56,010 nt of DNA from Streptomyces sp. WAC 04229 (GTDB lineage: Bacteria > Actinomycetota > Actinomycetes > Streptomycetales > Streptomycetaceae): positions 1 to 56,010 of the forward strand of contig NZ_QHJH01000032.1 in the NCBI RefSeq assembly GCF_003947455.1, read 5' to 3'. The notes below the pieces were generated by a model. It was not told the DNA's origin and did not search any database. It worked only from the letters and a program-made list of their open reading frames with translations. Of this stretch, positions 9,850-19,043 are shown one piece after another (the stretch's first letter is position 1; each line of letters opens with the position of its first letter). The position numbers were made by a program, and so were the translations under genes.

Positions 9850-10526
9850 GGTGCTTGCTCTCTGTCTTCCTCTGTGCTGGCGGGGGTCGCGGCCGCGGCC
9901 TCCGAGATCAGGGCGTCGTAGGCCCGCTCCACGAGGGCGGCGAGGTCTGCGGCTCCCGAGTCCGGCGCGTCACCGCGCGCCCACAGGCGCAGGGCGGCGA
10001 TCAGGACTCCGGCGGCGGCGTCGACGAGGGCGGCCGGGCGCACGTCCCGGGCGTCGTCGGTGCCGAGCCTTTCGGCGACGATCCGGATCGACTCCTCCTG
10101 GGCGTCGACCCGGATGCGCTGGTAGGCGGCGAACAGGTCGGGCTCCGTGTCGGCCAGGGCCACCAGCCGGCGCATCCGCGGGCGGACGTGCCAGGCCGGG
10201 TCCTCCCCGTCGGCCAGCCAGTCGCGCACCGCCCGGCGGTAGGCGAGCAGCGGCGGCTCGTCGGCGGGGCGGGCGCGCAGCAGCTCGTTGATGCGGGCGC
10301 CGTCCCGGCGGACGAAGTCGAGGGCCGCGTCCTCCTTGCCGGCGAAGTGCCGGCTGAACGTGCGGCGCGTGACGTCCGCGCGCTCGGCGATGGCCTCCAC
10401 CGTGGTCGCCGCCGAACCGCGCTCCAGGAGCAGGTCGCAGGCGGCGGTGGCCAGCGCGTCCCGGGTCTGCCGGGCCTTGCGCTGCCGTCGGTCCTCGGTG
10501 GCGGGGGAGGGCTTCGTTGCCGTCAT
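9846..10526 (-). CDS. TetR-family transcriptional regulator
   Basis: A 226-residue one-component regulator. The N-terminal HTH spans roughly residues 30-70, with TVEAIAERADVTRRTFSRHF as the DNA-binding unit. The C-terminal ligand domain resembles the actinobacterial MftR-like subgroup. The ATG at 10526 was preferred to an upstream ATG at 10565, because the longer form would put residues across the operator-like repeats and adds no conserved sequence. It leads the SDR-ADH operon and most likely represses itself and those two genes. Confidence 0.92.
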   Translation of the reverse strand: MTATKPSPATEDRRQRKARQTRDALATAACDLLLERGSAATTVEAIAERADVTRRTFSRHFAGKEDAALDFVRRDGARINELLRARPADEPPLLAYRRAVRDWLADGEDPAWHVRPRMRRLVALADTEPDLFAAYQRIRVDAQEESIRIVAERLGTDDARDVRPAALVDAAAGVLIAALRLWARGDAPDSGAADLAALVERAYDALISEAAAATPASTEEDREQAP

Positions 10527-10548
10527 GCGTTCGAGCGTACACCCAGAA

Positions 10549-10602
10549 ATGTCCCATTGAGACATGTGACTCAGCGGGACATGTGACCCGACGGGACATG
10601 AC
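10549..10602. promoter_or_regulatory. Operator-like repeat array upstream of the TetR-SDR-ADH operon
   Basis: An ATGTCCC arm at 10549-10555 faces a GAGACAT arm at 10559-10565. From 10559 the sequence continues as three 17-base-phased repeats: GAGACATGTGACTCAGC, then GGGACATGTGACCCGAC, then GGGACATGAC. It lies 23-76 bases before the TetR ATG, where a TetR autoregulatory operator is expected. The binding assignment is an inference. Confidence 0.65.
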
Positions 10603-10632
10603 GGGTCCGGTAGTCCCGGACCCGCCCGGCCC

Positions 10633-11490
10633 TCACCCCGCCGCGCGTGCCGCCGCGAGGGCCTGTTCGGCGTACCCGCGTCCGAACAGGACGGCGTGCA
10701 CCAGCAGCGGGAACAACTGGTGCAGGCCGACGCGGCCGGCCCAGCCGGCGGCGAGCGGCGCGCTCTCCTCGTACGCCGCCGTGACGCGCTCCAGGTGCGG
10801 GCAGCCGAACAGGCGCAGCATCGCCAGGTCGGTCTCCCGGTGCCCGCCGTGCGCCGCCGGGTCGATCAGGTGGACGTGCCCGTCCTCGCCCCAGAGCACG
10901 TTGCCGTTCCACAGGTCGCCGTGCAGCCGGGCCGGCGGCTCCGCGGGACCCGCGAGGCCGGGCAGCCGCTCGCAGACCCGCTCGACGTCGGCCGCTTCGG
11001 CCCCGGTGACGGTGCCCTCGTCCACCGCACGGCGCAGGTACGGCAGGACGCGGTGCTCGGCGTACCACGAGGGCCAGTCGCTCCCGACGGCGTTGCGCAT
11101 CGGGGCGAGCCCGATGTACGCCTCCTCGGGCCCGCCGGGCGGCGCGGCCCCGAACGCGGGCGCACCGGCGGCGTGCAGGGCGGCCAGCTCCCGGCCGAAC
11201 CGGTCCGCCGCCGCCGCGCTCGGCCTGCCCTGCGGCACCCGGTCGACGACCAGCCGTCGCTCGTCGTGCCCGTGCACCACCGGGACCCGCACCGCACCGG
11301 CCGCGGCCAGCCAGCGCAGCCCGGCGGCCTCGGCCCGCACGGCACCCGGGCCGTCCACGGCCTTGACCATCACCGTGCGGCCGTCGTCCAGGACGACCTC
11401 ACCGAGCGAACCGGACAGCCGCCGCTCCGCGGTCGCCGGCCGGCCGGTGAACCGCGCCGCGACGTCCGAGTACGAGGAGTCGGAGCTCAC
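10633..11490 (-). CDS. Fructosamine kinase / ketosamine-3-kinase family protein
   Basis: A 285-residue kinase of the aminoglycoside-phosphotransferase-like fold. The HGDLWNGNVLW block holds the catalytic Asp and metal-binding Asn, and LIDPAAHGGHRETDLAM is the second metal-binding block. The family phosphorylates fructosamines and ribulosamines on glycated proteins so that they fall off, a repair reaction; some members have metabolite-repair roles. GTG at 11490 is the start that precedes all conserved sequence. It ends 31 bases before the repeat array but is read in the same direction, so it is probably a separate unit upstream of the TetR operon. Confidence 0.9.
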   Translation of the reverse strand: MSSDSSYSDVAARFTGRPATAERRLSGSLGEVVLDDGRTVMVKAVDGPGAVRAEAAGLRWLAAAGAVRVPVVHGHDERRLVVDRVPQGRPSAAAADRFGRELAALHAAGAPAFGAAPPGGPEEAYIGLAPMRNAVGSDWPSWYAEHRVLPYLRRAVDEGTVTGAEAADVERVCERLPGLAGPAEPPARLHGDLWNGNVLWGEDGHVHLIDPAAHGGHRETDLAMLRLFGCPHLERVTAAYEESAPLAAGWAGRVGLHQLFPLLVHAVLFGRGYAEQALAAARAAG

Positions 11491-11601
11491 GGCCGCCAGC
11501 CTAGGACCGCGCCGCCGCGCCCGCCCCCGGCTGCCGCCGACCCGGTGAAAAACGCGCGGGACGCCGATCGAAGACGGGCGGGGCGGGGGAGCAGTGGGAC
11601 T

Positions 11602-11925
11602 ATGACCAGTTCAGCGTTCCAACGCACCATCATCCTGCCCGCCCCCGTGTGCCGACAGGCCGCACAGCACCTCGAACACGCGGTGCAGAAGGCCATCGAC
11701 GGTGCCGCGACGCCCTGGCGTGCCTTCCGCACCGCCGACGGTGACGACTTCGCGTTCTCGGTGCCGGTCGTCGAGCAGGCCGCGGGCTGCCTGCTGGTGC
11801 TGGCCGCCGAGAGCGCCCAGAGCCTGCGCCCCTCCGCGCTGCGCGCCCTGATCACCGTCGCGCTGCACCTGCGGGACGCGGCCGAGGCCGTCCGCCGCCC
11901 CGCGCTGCCCACCGGGGCCTGGTGA
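11602..11925 (+). CDS. Small conserved hypothetical protein
   Basis: A 107-residue protein without signal peptide or membrane segments. The ATG at 11602 is preceded by GGGGGAG. It has a predicted alternation of helices, a QQ/AE-rich helix near residues 15-32 and a hydrophobic CLLVLAAE core. No domain is recognised. It is divergent from the fructosamine kinase gene and lies 68 bases before the next rightward gene. Confidence 0.7.
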   Translation: MTSSAFQRTIILPAPVCRQAAQHLEHAVQKAIDGAATPWRAFRTADGDDFAFSVPVVEQAAGCLLVLAAESAQSLRPSALRALITVALHLRDAAEAVRRPALPTGAW

Positions 11926-11993
11926 ACACCGGAGCGCACCCGGGCAACCAAAAGACCGTGCCGCGCTCCTGAACATGTGTTTGGCTCTGCGGC

Positions 11994-12758
11994 ATGGAGT
12001 TCACCCGCTTCCTCGACTGCCTCGCGGCCGACTACGACCGCATGCGGACCGTCGTCGGGACCGACGCCGACGCCGCGGTGCCGACCTGCCCCGGCTGGAC
12101 GGTGGCCGATCTGACCCGCCACGTCGGCGAGGTCTACCTGCACAAGACCGTCGCCATGCGCGAGGGCGTCGAGCCCGAGCCCTGGCCGCCGAAGGAGTTC
12201 GCCGAGGAGGAACCGGCCGCGCTGCTCGACCGGGGATACACGGCGCTGCGCGCCGAGTTCGCCACCCGCGCCCCCGGGGACGCGGCCGCCGGCTGGTACA
12301 CCCCCGACCAGAGCGTCGGCTTCTGGATCCGGCGGATGGCCCAGGAGACCGTCGTCCACCGCATCGACGCCGAACTCGCCACCGGCCGGCCCGTCACCCC
12401 CGTACCGGACGACCTCGCCGTCGACGGGATCGACGAACTGCTCAAGGTCTTCGTCTCGTTCGCCGTCGCCGAGTGGGGCGAGTACTTCACCGAGATCCTG
12501 GACGGCTCCCCGGGACGCACGTTCCTCGTGCGGGCCGGTGACGCGGTCTGGCGGGTGCGCACCGGGCCGGGGGAGTTCGCCGTGACGGACGGCGCCGGTG
12601 ACGGCGGGGCCGACGTGACGCTGAGCGGCGCCCCGGAGGCGGTACTGCGCCGGCTCTGGAACCGGACGGGCACCGAGGACGACGACGGCGTGCGCGTCGA
12701 GGGCGCTCCCGAGGCCGTCGAGGAACTGCGGCGCTGCATCGTGGTCGCGACCCAGTGA
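11994..12758 (+). CDS. Maleylpyruvate isomerase-family mycothiol-dependent protein
   Basis: A 254-residue protein of the DinB-like MDMPI fold. The N-terminal half includes CPGWTVADLTRHVGEVY with the metal-binding His, and RRMAQETVVHRIDAE carries the other conserved His. The C-terminal half is the SCP2-like MDMPI_C domain. Founding members isomerise maleylpyruvate using mycothiol, but most Streptomyces paralogues have unknown substrates and no gentisate pathway is present here. The ribosome binding site is weak. It is convergent with the permease gene. Confidence 0.87.
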   Translation: MEFTRFLDCLAADYDRMRTVVGTDADAAVPTCPGWTVADLTRHVGEVYLHKTVAMREGVEPEPWPPKEFAEEEPAALLDRGYTALRAEFATRAPGDAAAGWYTPDQSVGFWIRRMAQETVVHRIDAELATGRPVTPVPDDLAVDGIDELLKVFVSFAVAEWGEYFTEILDGSPGRTFLVRAGDAVWRVRTGPGEFAVTDGAGDGGADVTLSGAPEAVLRRLWNRTGTEDDDGVRVEGAPEAVEELRRCIVVATQ

Positions 12759-12773
12759 GCTGCGGGGCCGGCG

Positions 12774-14045
<1,272 letters not shown>

Positions 14046-14114
14046 GAGTTCTCTCCTCGGATGCCCGCGACGGCCCGCGCGGCCGGTGCGGCCTGGCCGG
14101 CGCTGCCGATTCTG

Positions 14115-14648
14115 TCAGTGGCCGAGCTTCGCCCGGACGCCGCCCGCGGCCGCGGCCGGGCGGGCTGTGGCCCGCACTGAACGCCGGACCAGGTGGGCGT
14201 CGTGCCGCACCCCCTTCGCGGCATGCCGCCCCCGCCACAGGAGGGACGGCTTGCCCGCGGTGTCGTCGGCCGCGATCAGCAGGCCGCCCATCATGGCCAG
14301 GTTCTTGAGGAAGTGGATGCGCTGCTGCGCACGGTCCCCCGGGTCCTCCGCCTCCCAGAAGCGGTGCCCCGCCAGCGTGGTGGGCACCAGCGTCGCGGCC
14401 AGGGCCAGCGCCGCCACCCGGGGACAGCGGCCCAGCCCCAGCATGATCCCGCCGGCCACGTGCACGGCCCCGTTGAGCCGTACGAGTTGTTCGGTGCGGT
14501 CCGGCAGCACCGACACCCGCTCGGTCACCGGCCGCACGACCGGCTCGGCCGCCGGCGCGACGTCCTGGGGCCTGCGCAGGGAGTGCAGGCCGCCCGCGAC
14601 GAACATCGAGGCGAGCATCGGGCGGCCGGCCGTACGCAGAAGACTCAT
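14115..14648 (-). CDS. DoxX-family membrane protein
   Basis: A 177-residue protein with three to four hydrophobic segments and the DoxX landmarks FVAGGLHSL near the N-terminus, LVRLNGAVHVAGGIML in the middle and QQRIHFLKNLAMMGGLL towards the C-terminus. DoxX proteins are quinone-linked or redox-associated membrane components in some bacteria, but the function of this branch is unsettled. The ATG at 14648 is preferred over an upstream ATG at 14693 because an upstream GAG-rich ribosome binding site fits it. It lies 69 bases before the permease and is divergent from the GNAT gene. Confidence 0.85.
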   Translation of the reverse strand: MSLLRTAGRPMLASMFVAGGLHSLRRPQDVAPAAEPVVRPVTERVSVLPDRTEQLVRLNGAVHVAGGIMLGLGRCPRVAALALAATLVPTTLAGHRFWEAEDPGDRAQQRIHFLKNLAMMGGLLIAADDTAGKPSLLWRGRHAAKGVRHDAHLVRRSVRATARPAAAAGGVRAKLGH

Positions 14649-14742
14649 GACGCGTTCTCGCTCTCTTCGAGGGTGTCGCAAGGTGTCGCTCACTCAGATC
14701 ATCGAATGCCCGGTTCGGTCGGCGCCATTCGGCCGCCACTTG

Positions 14743-14756
14743 TGGGAGCGCTCCCA
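14743..14756. promoter_or_regulatory. Perfect CebR/CelR-type operator palindrome
   Basis: TGGGAGCGCTCCCA, a 14-base perfect palindrome identical to the operator recognised by the LacI-family cello-oligosaccharide repressors CebR (Streptomyces) and CelR (Thermobifida). It lies 19-32 bases before the GNAT start codon and about 95 bases before the divergent DoxX start. Identity is read directly; binding is inferred. Confidence 0.8.
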
Positions 14757-14774
14757 AGGGGGGAGGATGGCGTC

Positions 14775-15407
14775 GTGATCCAGACTGCCGCCGTACGTCC
14801 CTACCGTCCCGCCGACGCCGCCGCGCTCGACGACATCTGCGTCCGCACCGCGCACAACGGGCGCGACAGCCGGCCCGTGTACGCCGACCCCTCCGTACTG
14901 CCCGCCGTCTTCGCCGCCCCGTACGTCCATCTGGACCCCGGCCTGGCCTTCGTGCTGGACGACGGGGAGGGGCGGGCGGTCGGCTACATCCTCGGTACGG
15001 CGGACACGCCGCGCTTCGCCGCGGAGTTCCGCTCCACGTGGCTGCCGCGGGTCGCCGACCGCTATCCCGCGCCGCAGGGACCGCCCGACGGCCCGGACGC
15101 GGTCATGGCCGGGCTGCTGCACGACCCCGAGCGGATGATCGTCCCCGAACTGGCCGCCTACCCGGCCCATCTCCACATCGACCTGCTGCCCCAATGGCAG
15201 GGGCGCGGGTATGGCAGGGCGCTGATGCGGGAGTTCTGGCGGGCGCTGCGCGAGCGCGGCGTACCGGCCGTCCACCTGGTCATGGCCACCGCCAACACAC
15301 AGGCCAGGGCCTTCTACGACCGGATGGGTTTCCAGGAGATCGAGGTGGCGGGCATGGATCCCGCGGACGTCACCTGCCTGGGACGGGCGACGCGGGACGA
15401 CGCCTGA
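14775..15407 (+). CDS. GNAT-family N-acetyltransferase
   Basis: A 210-residue acetyl-CoA-dependent transferase. The acetyl-CoA loop is QWQGRGYGRALM, and the C-terminal NTQARAFYDRMGF block is typical. The region around residues 70-120 has a long insertion like that of the human O-GlcNAcase C-terminal pseudo-HAT and related bacterial GNAT proteins, so a sugar-linked substrate is possible but not shown. GTG at 14775 follows GGGAGG at good spacing. It sits directly behind a CebR-type operator, which would tie expression to cello-oligosaccharides or chemically related sugars. Confidence 0.9.
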   Translation: MIQTAAVRPYRPADAAALDDICVRTAHNGRDSRPVYADPSVLPAVFAAPYVHLDPGLAFVLDDGEGRAVGYILGTADTPRFAAEFRSTWLPRVADRYPAPQGPPDGPDAVMAGLLHDPERMIVPELAAYPAHLHIDLLPQWQGRGYGRALMREFWRALRERGVPAVHLVMATANTQARAFYDRMGFQEIEVAGMDPADVTCLGRATRDDA

Positions 15408-15431
15408 CCGACGCCCGATCCGGTCGTCGCG

Positions 15432-16157
15432 TCAGGCCGCGTTCAGCTGGTAGACGTTGAAGGCGCGGCGGATCACCGGCTGGGCGACGTTGCGCACCCG
15501 TACCCCGCCCGCCGTCATGCCGTGCTCCGTGCCCAGGTGGGCGTGGCCGTGGACGGCGAGGTCCGCGCCGGCCGTGTCGATCGCCTCGGCGAGCAGGTAG
15601 CTGCCGAGGAACGGGTAGATCTCCAGCGGTTCACCGGCGAGCGTGTCGGCGACGGGGGAGAAGTGGGTGAGCGCGATCCGCACCGCGCAGTCCCGGCCGG
15701 CCAGTTCCTCCAGGGCGGAGCGCAGACTGTCCGCCGAGCGCCGGGTGGTGCGGACGAACTCCTTCATCAGGGGCTCGCCGAACTCCCCGGCGCTGCGGCC
15801 CACGAAGCCCCCGCAGAAGCCCTTGGCGCCGGCGACGCCGACCCGGGTCCCGGCGCACTCCACCACCACGCCCTCACCCTCCAGCACGGTCACACCGGCG
15901 TCCCGCAGAAGCGCGGCGACCTTGTCGGGCCGCTCGTCGTGGTGGTCGTGGTTGCCGAGGACGGCCACCACCGGCACCGGCAGGTCGCGCACCTCCTCTG
16001 CGACCACCCGAGCCTCCTCCGGCGTGCCGTGCCGGGTGAGGTCGCCGGCGAGCAGCAGCAGGTCGGCGCAGTCGGGCAGGGTCTCGAAGGCGGGCCGCAG
16101 CAGTCCCTGGCTGTCGGGCCCCATGTGGATGTCCCCGACGGCGGCGACGCGGATCAT
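15432..16157 (-). CDS. Calcineurin-like metallophosphoesterase, small form
   Basis: A 241-residue protein with every dimetal phosphoesterase motif: VGDIHMG, LLAGDLTRHG, LGNHDHHD, LTHFSP and VHGHAHLG. It has no signal peptide or membrane segment. The start overlaps the stop of the BON-domain gene (ATGA), so it is the third gene of a coupled operon. The combination of a phosphoesterase, a BON protein and a nucleotidyltransferase suggests turnover of a nucleotidyl or phosphoryl group on a shared target, but that is inference. Confidence 0.92.
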   Translation of the reverse strand: MIRVAAVGDIHMGPDSQGLLRPAFETLPDCADLLLLAGDLTRHGTPEEARVVAEEVRDLPVPVVAVLGNHDHHDERPDKVAALLRDAGVTVLEGEGVVVECAGTRVGVAGAKGFCGGFVGRSAGEFGEPLMKEFVRTTRRSADSLRSALEELAGRDCAVRIALTHFSPVADTLAGEPLEIYPFLGSYLLAEAIDTAGADLAVHGHAHLGTEHGMTAGGVRVRNVAQPVIRRAFNVYQLNAA

Positions 16158-16453
16158 CGCAGCTCCTCGGCGTGGTCGGGGCCGGCGGTCTCCACCACCA
16201 CGACGTCCGCGTGCACGGTGAGCCCGGCCAGTTCCTCGCCGGCGATCCGCAGCAGCGTCTCGCGGCACCGCTCGGACGGCACCGTGCCGGTGATCGCGAC
16301 GGCGCCGGCCCGGATCTCGGCGCGTACGCCCAGCTCGCCCAGTTCCTCCGCGGCGAGCCGGTCGTGCAGGTGGGCGATGCGGTACTCGACGTTCTCGCCC
16401 GCCGGGGAACCGGTGTGCGACGCCGGCCGCCCGTGGGGCGTGGGCTCGCTCAT
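16154..16453 (-). CDS. BON-domain protein, cytoplasmic
   Basis: A 99-residue protein; after a polar N-terminal stretch of about 20 residues, one BON domain covers residues 25-95, with the characteristic VRAEIRAGAVAITGTVPSE strand-turn-strand. BON domains usually bind phospholipid or act in the periplasm, but no signal peptide is seen here, so the protein appears cytoplasmic or peripheral to the membrane. Both ends overlap neighbours by four bases, so expression is locked to the nucleotidyltransferase before it and the phosphoesterase after it. Confidence 0.85.
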   Translation of the reverse strand: MSEPTPHGRPASHTGSPAGENVEYRIAHLHDRLAAEELGELGVRAEIRAGAVAITGTVPSERCRETLLRIAGEELAGLTVHADVVVVETAGPDHAEELR

Positions 16454-17172
16454 GACTGCTCCTCCTTCGCGGGGGCGGTCGGTGCGCCGACCGGGTGGCC
16501 GGCCGGGGGAATGATCTCCAGCCGTTCCAGGATGAAGAAGAACGCGGCCGGCATCGGGGCGTCCGCGCAGTCGCGGCGCAACCCCGCCCAGTCGATCTTC
16601 TCGCGCAGTGTGCGGGCGATCGGCAGCACCGCACCGAAGTCGCAGTGGTGCTCCGAGAAGGCCGCCAGCAGGCCGCGCAACAGGTCGGTGGGGGACAGGA
16701 CCGGCATCAGCACCGAGTCCACGGAGAGGTCCTGCGCCCGGTCCAGCAGCTCCGTCGTGACCGGCTCGTGCGCCAGCTCGAAGATCAGGTCGACCTGCTG
16801 GCCCAGGCAGCTCGCCTTCAGCAGCCAGTCCTCGGGCGGCGTGTACACCACCAGGCCCGCCGCCCGCAGCGTCGCGGCGACGGCGTCCGCGTCGTCGGGC
16901 CGGATGCAGAAGTCCACGTCGTGCTGGAGGTTCTGGGTGCCGCCGTGCGCGTACACCGCGACACTGCCGGCCAGCGCGAACGGGTGCTCCGCCTTCTTCA
17001 GGGTCGAACCCACCTGCTTGGCGGCCTGGAGGATCGCCTGGTTGCGGTCGACCGGCAGATCCTCGTGGCCCGGCTCGCTCGGAGGAACCAGCCCGGGGTC
17101 CCCCGTTGCCGGACGGAGTTCGGAAACGCCGGCGCGCTGTTCGAGAGCGTTCTCGTCGGCGGGCTGCCTCAT
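16450..17172 (-). CDS. Nucleotidyltransferase-superfamily protein
   Basis: A 240-residue protein. The Pol-beta-type nucleotidyltransferase core is FALAGSVAVYAHGG (Gly69-Ser70) followed by the metal-binding pair Asp85 and Asp87 in HDVDF. A third acidic residue is probably in QQVDLIFEL. The domain resembles MNT, AbiEii-like and aminoglycoside nucleotidyltransferase members. The N-terminal 45 residues are acidic and look disordered. A TTG at 17175 immediately precedes the ATG at 17172; the ATG has GGAAGGGG at better spacing. It is first in a three-gene operon. Confidence 0.85.
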   Translation of the reverse strand: MRQPADENALEQRAGVSELRPATGDPGLVPPSEPGHEDLPVDRNQAILQAAKQVGSTLKKAEHPFALAGSVAVYAHGGTQNLQHDVDFCIRPDDADAVAATLRAAGLVVYTPPEDWLLKASCLGQQVDLIFELAHEPVTTELLDRAQDLSVDSVLMPVLSPTDLLRGLLAAFSEHHCDFGAVLPIARTLREKIDWAGLRRDCADAPMPAAFFFILERLEIIPPAGHPVGAPTAPAKEEQS

Positions 17173-17314
17173 CAATCGTCCCCTTCCGGGCGGTCACCGT
17201 CGTCGGACCGGAACGGACCGGCCCTCCCCTGCAGACGCGGGTACCCGGCGCGCCCCCCGCGACACTGGGGTGCTCCCCGAGGTGGGGACCAGGGATAGCG
17301 GGCACTCGGACGGC

Positions 17315-17626
17315 ATGAACGACAAGCGGATGCGACAGCGGACCGCCTCCGAGGACCGCCGGACCGTGGAACGGCTGGTGGCGGCGTGGCTGGCGGAGAC
17401 CGAACGGCACGACGCCGGCGCGGCCGACGAGGCCCGCACCGGATGGGAAAGGGGGGTCCTCTCCGAACCGGCCGCCCAGGACCTGGCCACCTGGGTGACC
17501 GCCCGGATCACCGACACCGGATTCACCGAGGACGAGGGCCCCTACGTGGCGGGCCCCGTCCGGATCACGCCGTCGGACAAGGACACCGTGCACGCCTGGC
17601 TGCGCGCACGGGGACACCGCGTGTGA
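17315..17626 (+). CDS. Small conserved hypothetical protein
   Basis: A 103-residue, highly charged, soluble protein. It is mostly helical by composition, with RTVERLVAAWLAETERHD and VHAWLRARGHRV as amphipathic stretches. No domain was recognised. The ribosome binding site is weak. It is divergent from the nucleotidyltransferase operon and convergent with the SpoIIE phosphatase. Confidence 0.7.
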   Translation: MNDKRMRQRTASEDRRTVERLVAAWLAETERHDAGAADEARTGWERGVLSEPAAQDLATWVTARITDTGFTEDEGPYVAGPVRITPSDKDTVHAWLRARGHRV

Positions 17627-17653
17627 CGCGGCGACCGGCCCGTCCGCGCGTCG

Positions 17654-18835
17654 TCAGCCGGGCGGGGGCCGCCACTCGAACATGAGCAGTGTCGCGTCGT
17701 CCCGCAGCCGGTCCTCCTGCACGGCCAGGATCGAGTGGATCAGCCGGCGCAGCGACTCCGGCGCCAGTTCGCCGCCGGCCGTGGCCCGGATGACGTAGTC
17801 GGCGAACCGCTCCAGGCCGAGGAGAGTCGCCTCCGGGGTCCGCGCCTCCACGACACCGTCGGTGTACATCAGCACCCGGTCCCCGGGCTCCAGCGAGATC
17901 TCGTGGGTCCGGCGCGGCCGTGCGGTGAGCTGCGCCGGGAGGCCCATCGGCGGATCGGCCTCGCGCTCCATGGCGTCGATGACCAACCGCTGGTCGCGGA
18001 TGAGGATGGGCGCGGGGTGACCGCAGTTGGCCCAGCGCAGCACCCCGGTGGCCAGGTCGAGCTGGCAGACGACCGCCGTGCAGAACTGGTCCGGCAGCCA
18101 GGCCGACAGCGCCTCGTCCACGGCCGTCACCAGCTCGGGCAGCTCGGCGCCCGTGCGCCGGGCGTTGCGGCAGGCGGCCAGGGCGACCGCGCTGGTGAGC
18201 CCGGAGGCCAGGTCGTGCCCCATGGCGTCCAGGACGGCCACGTGCAGGGTCGTCTCGGTGAGCGAGTGGTCGAAGGCGTCGCCGCCGATCTCGTACGCGG
18301 GCTCCAGGACGGCCGTCGACACGACCTGCGCGTTGCCGATGGTGCGAGGCGGCAGGAAGGCGCGGAGCATCTCGGCGGGCAACTGCATCCGTTCGGTGCG
18401 GGTGCTGCGGACGTAGGAGTCCTCGTAGGCCCGCTTCGAGGTGATCATCATGGCGGTCAGCGAGGCGAGCGCCCGGCCCCGGGTGAGCGTCGACGAGGTG
18501 AGCGCGGTGTCGTTCACGGCCAGCACGCCGAGCCGCTCCGCGCCGTCCAGCAGCGGGAACCAGGCGGTGACACCGTCCGCCCCCGACTCCTCCACGCGCA
18601 GCGCCTGTGTGCGGTACGCCCATCCGGCCAGCGAACCGTCGACGGGGAGGGCCGAGGCCATGCCGGTCTGGGGAACCAGGTGCCGCTGCTGGAGGTCGAC
18701 GAGGTAGACCACGGTGTGCCGCAGTCCCAGGGCGTGGGAGCAGCGGGCCACCGCGGTGGGCAGGTCCAGGGTGAGGTGGGCCGGATCGGCGAGGAATTCC
18801 TGGAGCGTGGCGTCGCCCGGCTCCGACGTGGACAC
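17654..18835 (-). CDS. GAF-SpoIIE protein phosphatase (PP2C type)
   Basis: A 393-residue protein. Residues 1-150 form a GAF-like sensor domain. A short linker helix leads to a SpoIIE/RsbU phosphatase domain with EIGGDAFDH, VAVLDAMGHDL, WANCGHPAP, MYTDGVVEART and RDDATLLMFEW. All metal-binding Asp residues are present. It probably dephosphorylates an anti-sigma-factor antagonist in response to a small ligand or redox signal. The GTG at 18835 has GAGAGGAG upstream; longer in-frame versions add only Arg/Gly-rich non-conserved sequence. There is no HATPase domain, unlike the phosphatase at the left edge. Confidence 0.9.
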   Translation of the reverse strand: MSTSEPGDATLQEFLADPAHLTLDLPTAVARCSHALGLRHTVVYLVDLQQRHLVPQTGMASALPVDGSLAGWAYRTQALRVEESGADGVTAWFPLLDGAERLGVLAVNDTALTSSTLTRGRALASLTAMMITSKRAYEDSYVRSTRTERMQLPAEMLRAFLPPRTIGNAQVVSTAVLEPAYEIGGDAFDHSLTETTLHVAVLDAMGHDLASGLTSAVALAACRNARRTGAELPELVTAVDEALSAWLPDQFCTAVVCQLDLATGVLRWANCGHPAPILIRDQRLVIDAMEREADPPMGLPAQLTARPRRTHEISLEPGDRVLMYTDGVVEARTPEATLLGLERFADYVIRATAGGELAPESLRRLIHSILAVQEDRLRDDATLLMFEWRPPPG

Positions 18836-19043
18836 CTCTGCTCCTCTCGTCGGCGGTCCCGCGGCGGCGGGGACGTTGCGCAGCAGTCTGGCACCGCGTG
18901 CCCGGCCCCGCCCGTCGGGCGGACGAGGGCGACCGTCCGACACGGACGTCCCGGGCGTGCAACCCATCGGGGCCGCGCCGAGTCGTACTGGACAAGCAGG
19001 AACGAGACCGACACGCACTCAGATGATCCGACATGGGGGATAC

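Noticed and set aside
10527..10565. Upstream ATG at 10565 as the TetR start
   Set aside because: It would place coding sequence across the start of the operator array and adds a non-conserved N-terminus; ATG at 10526 fits the family.
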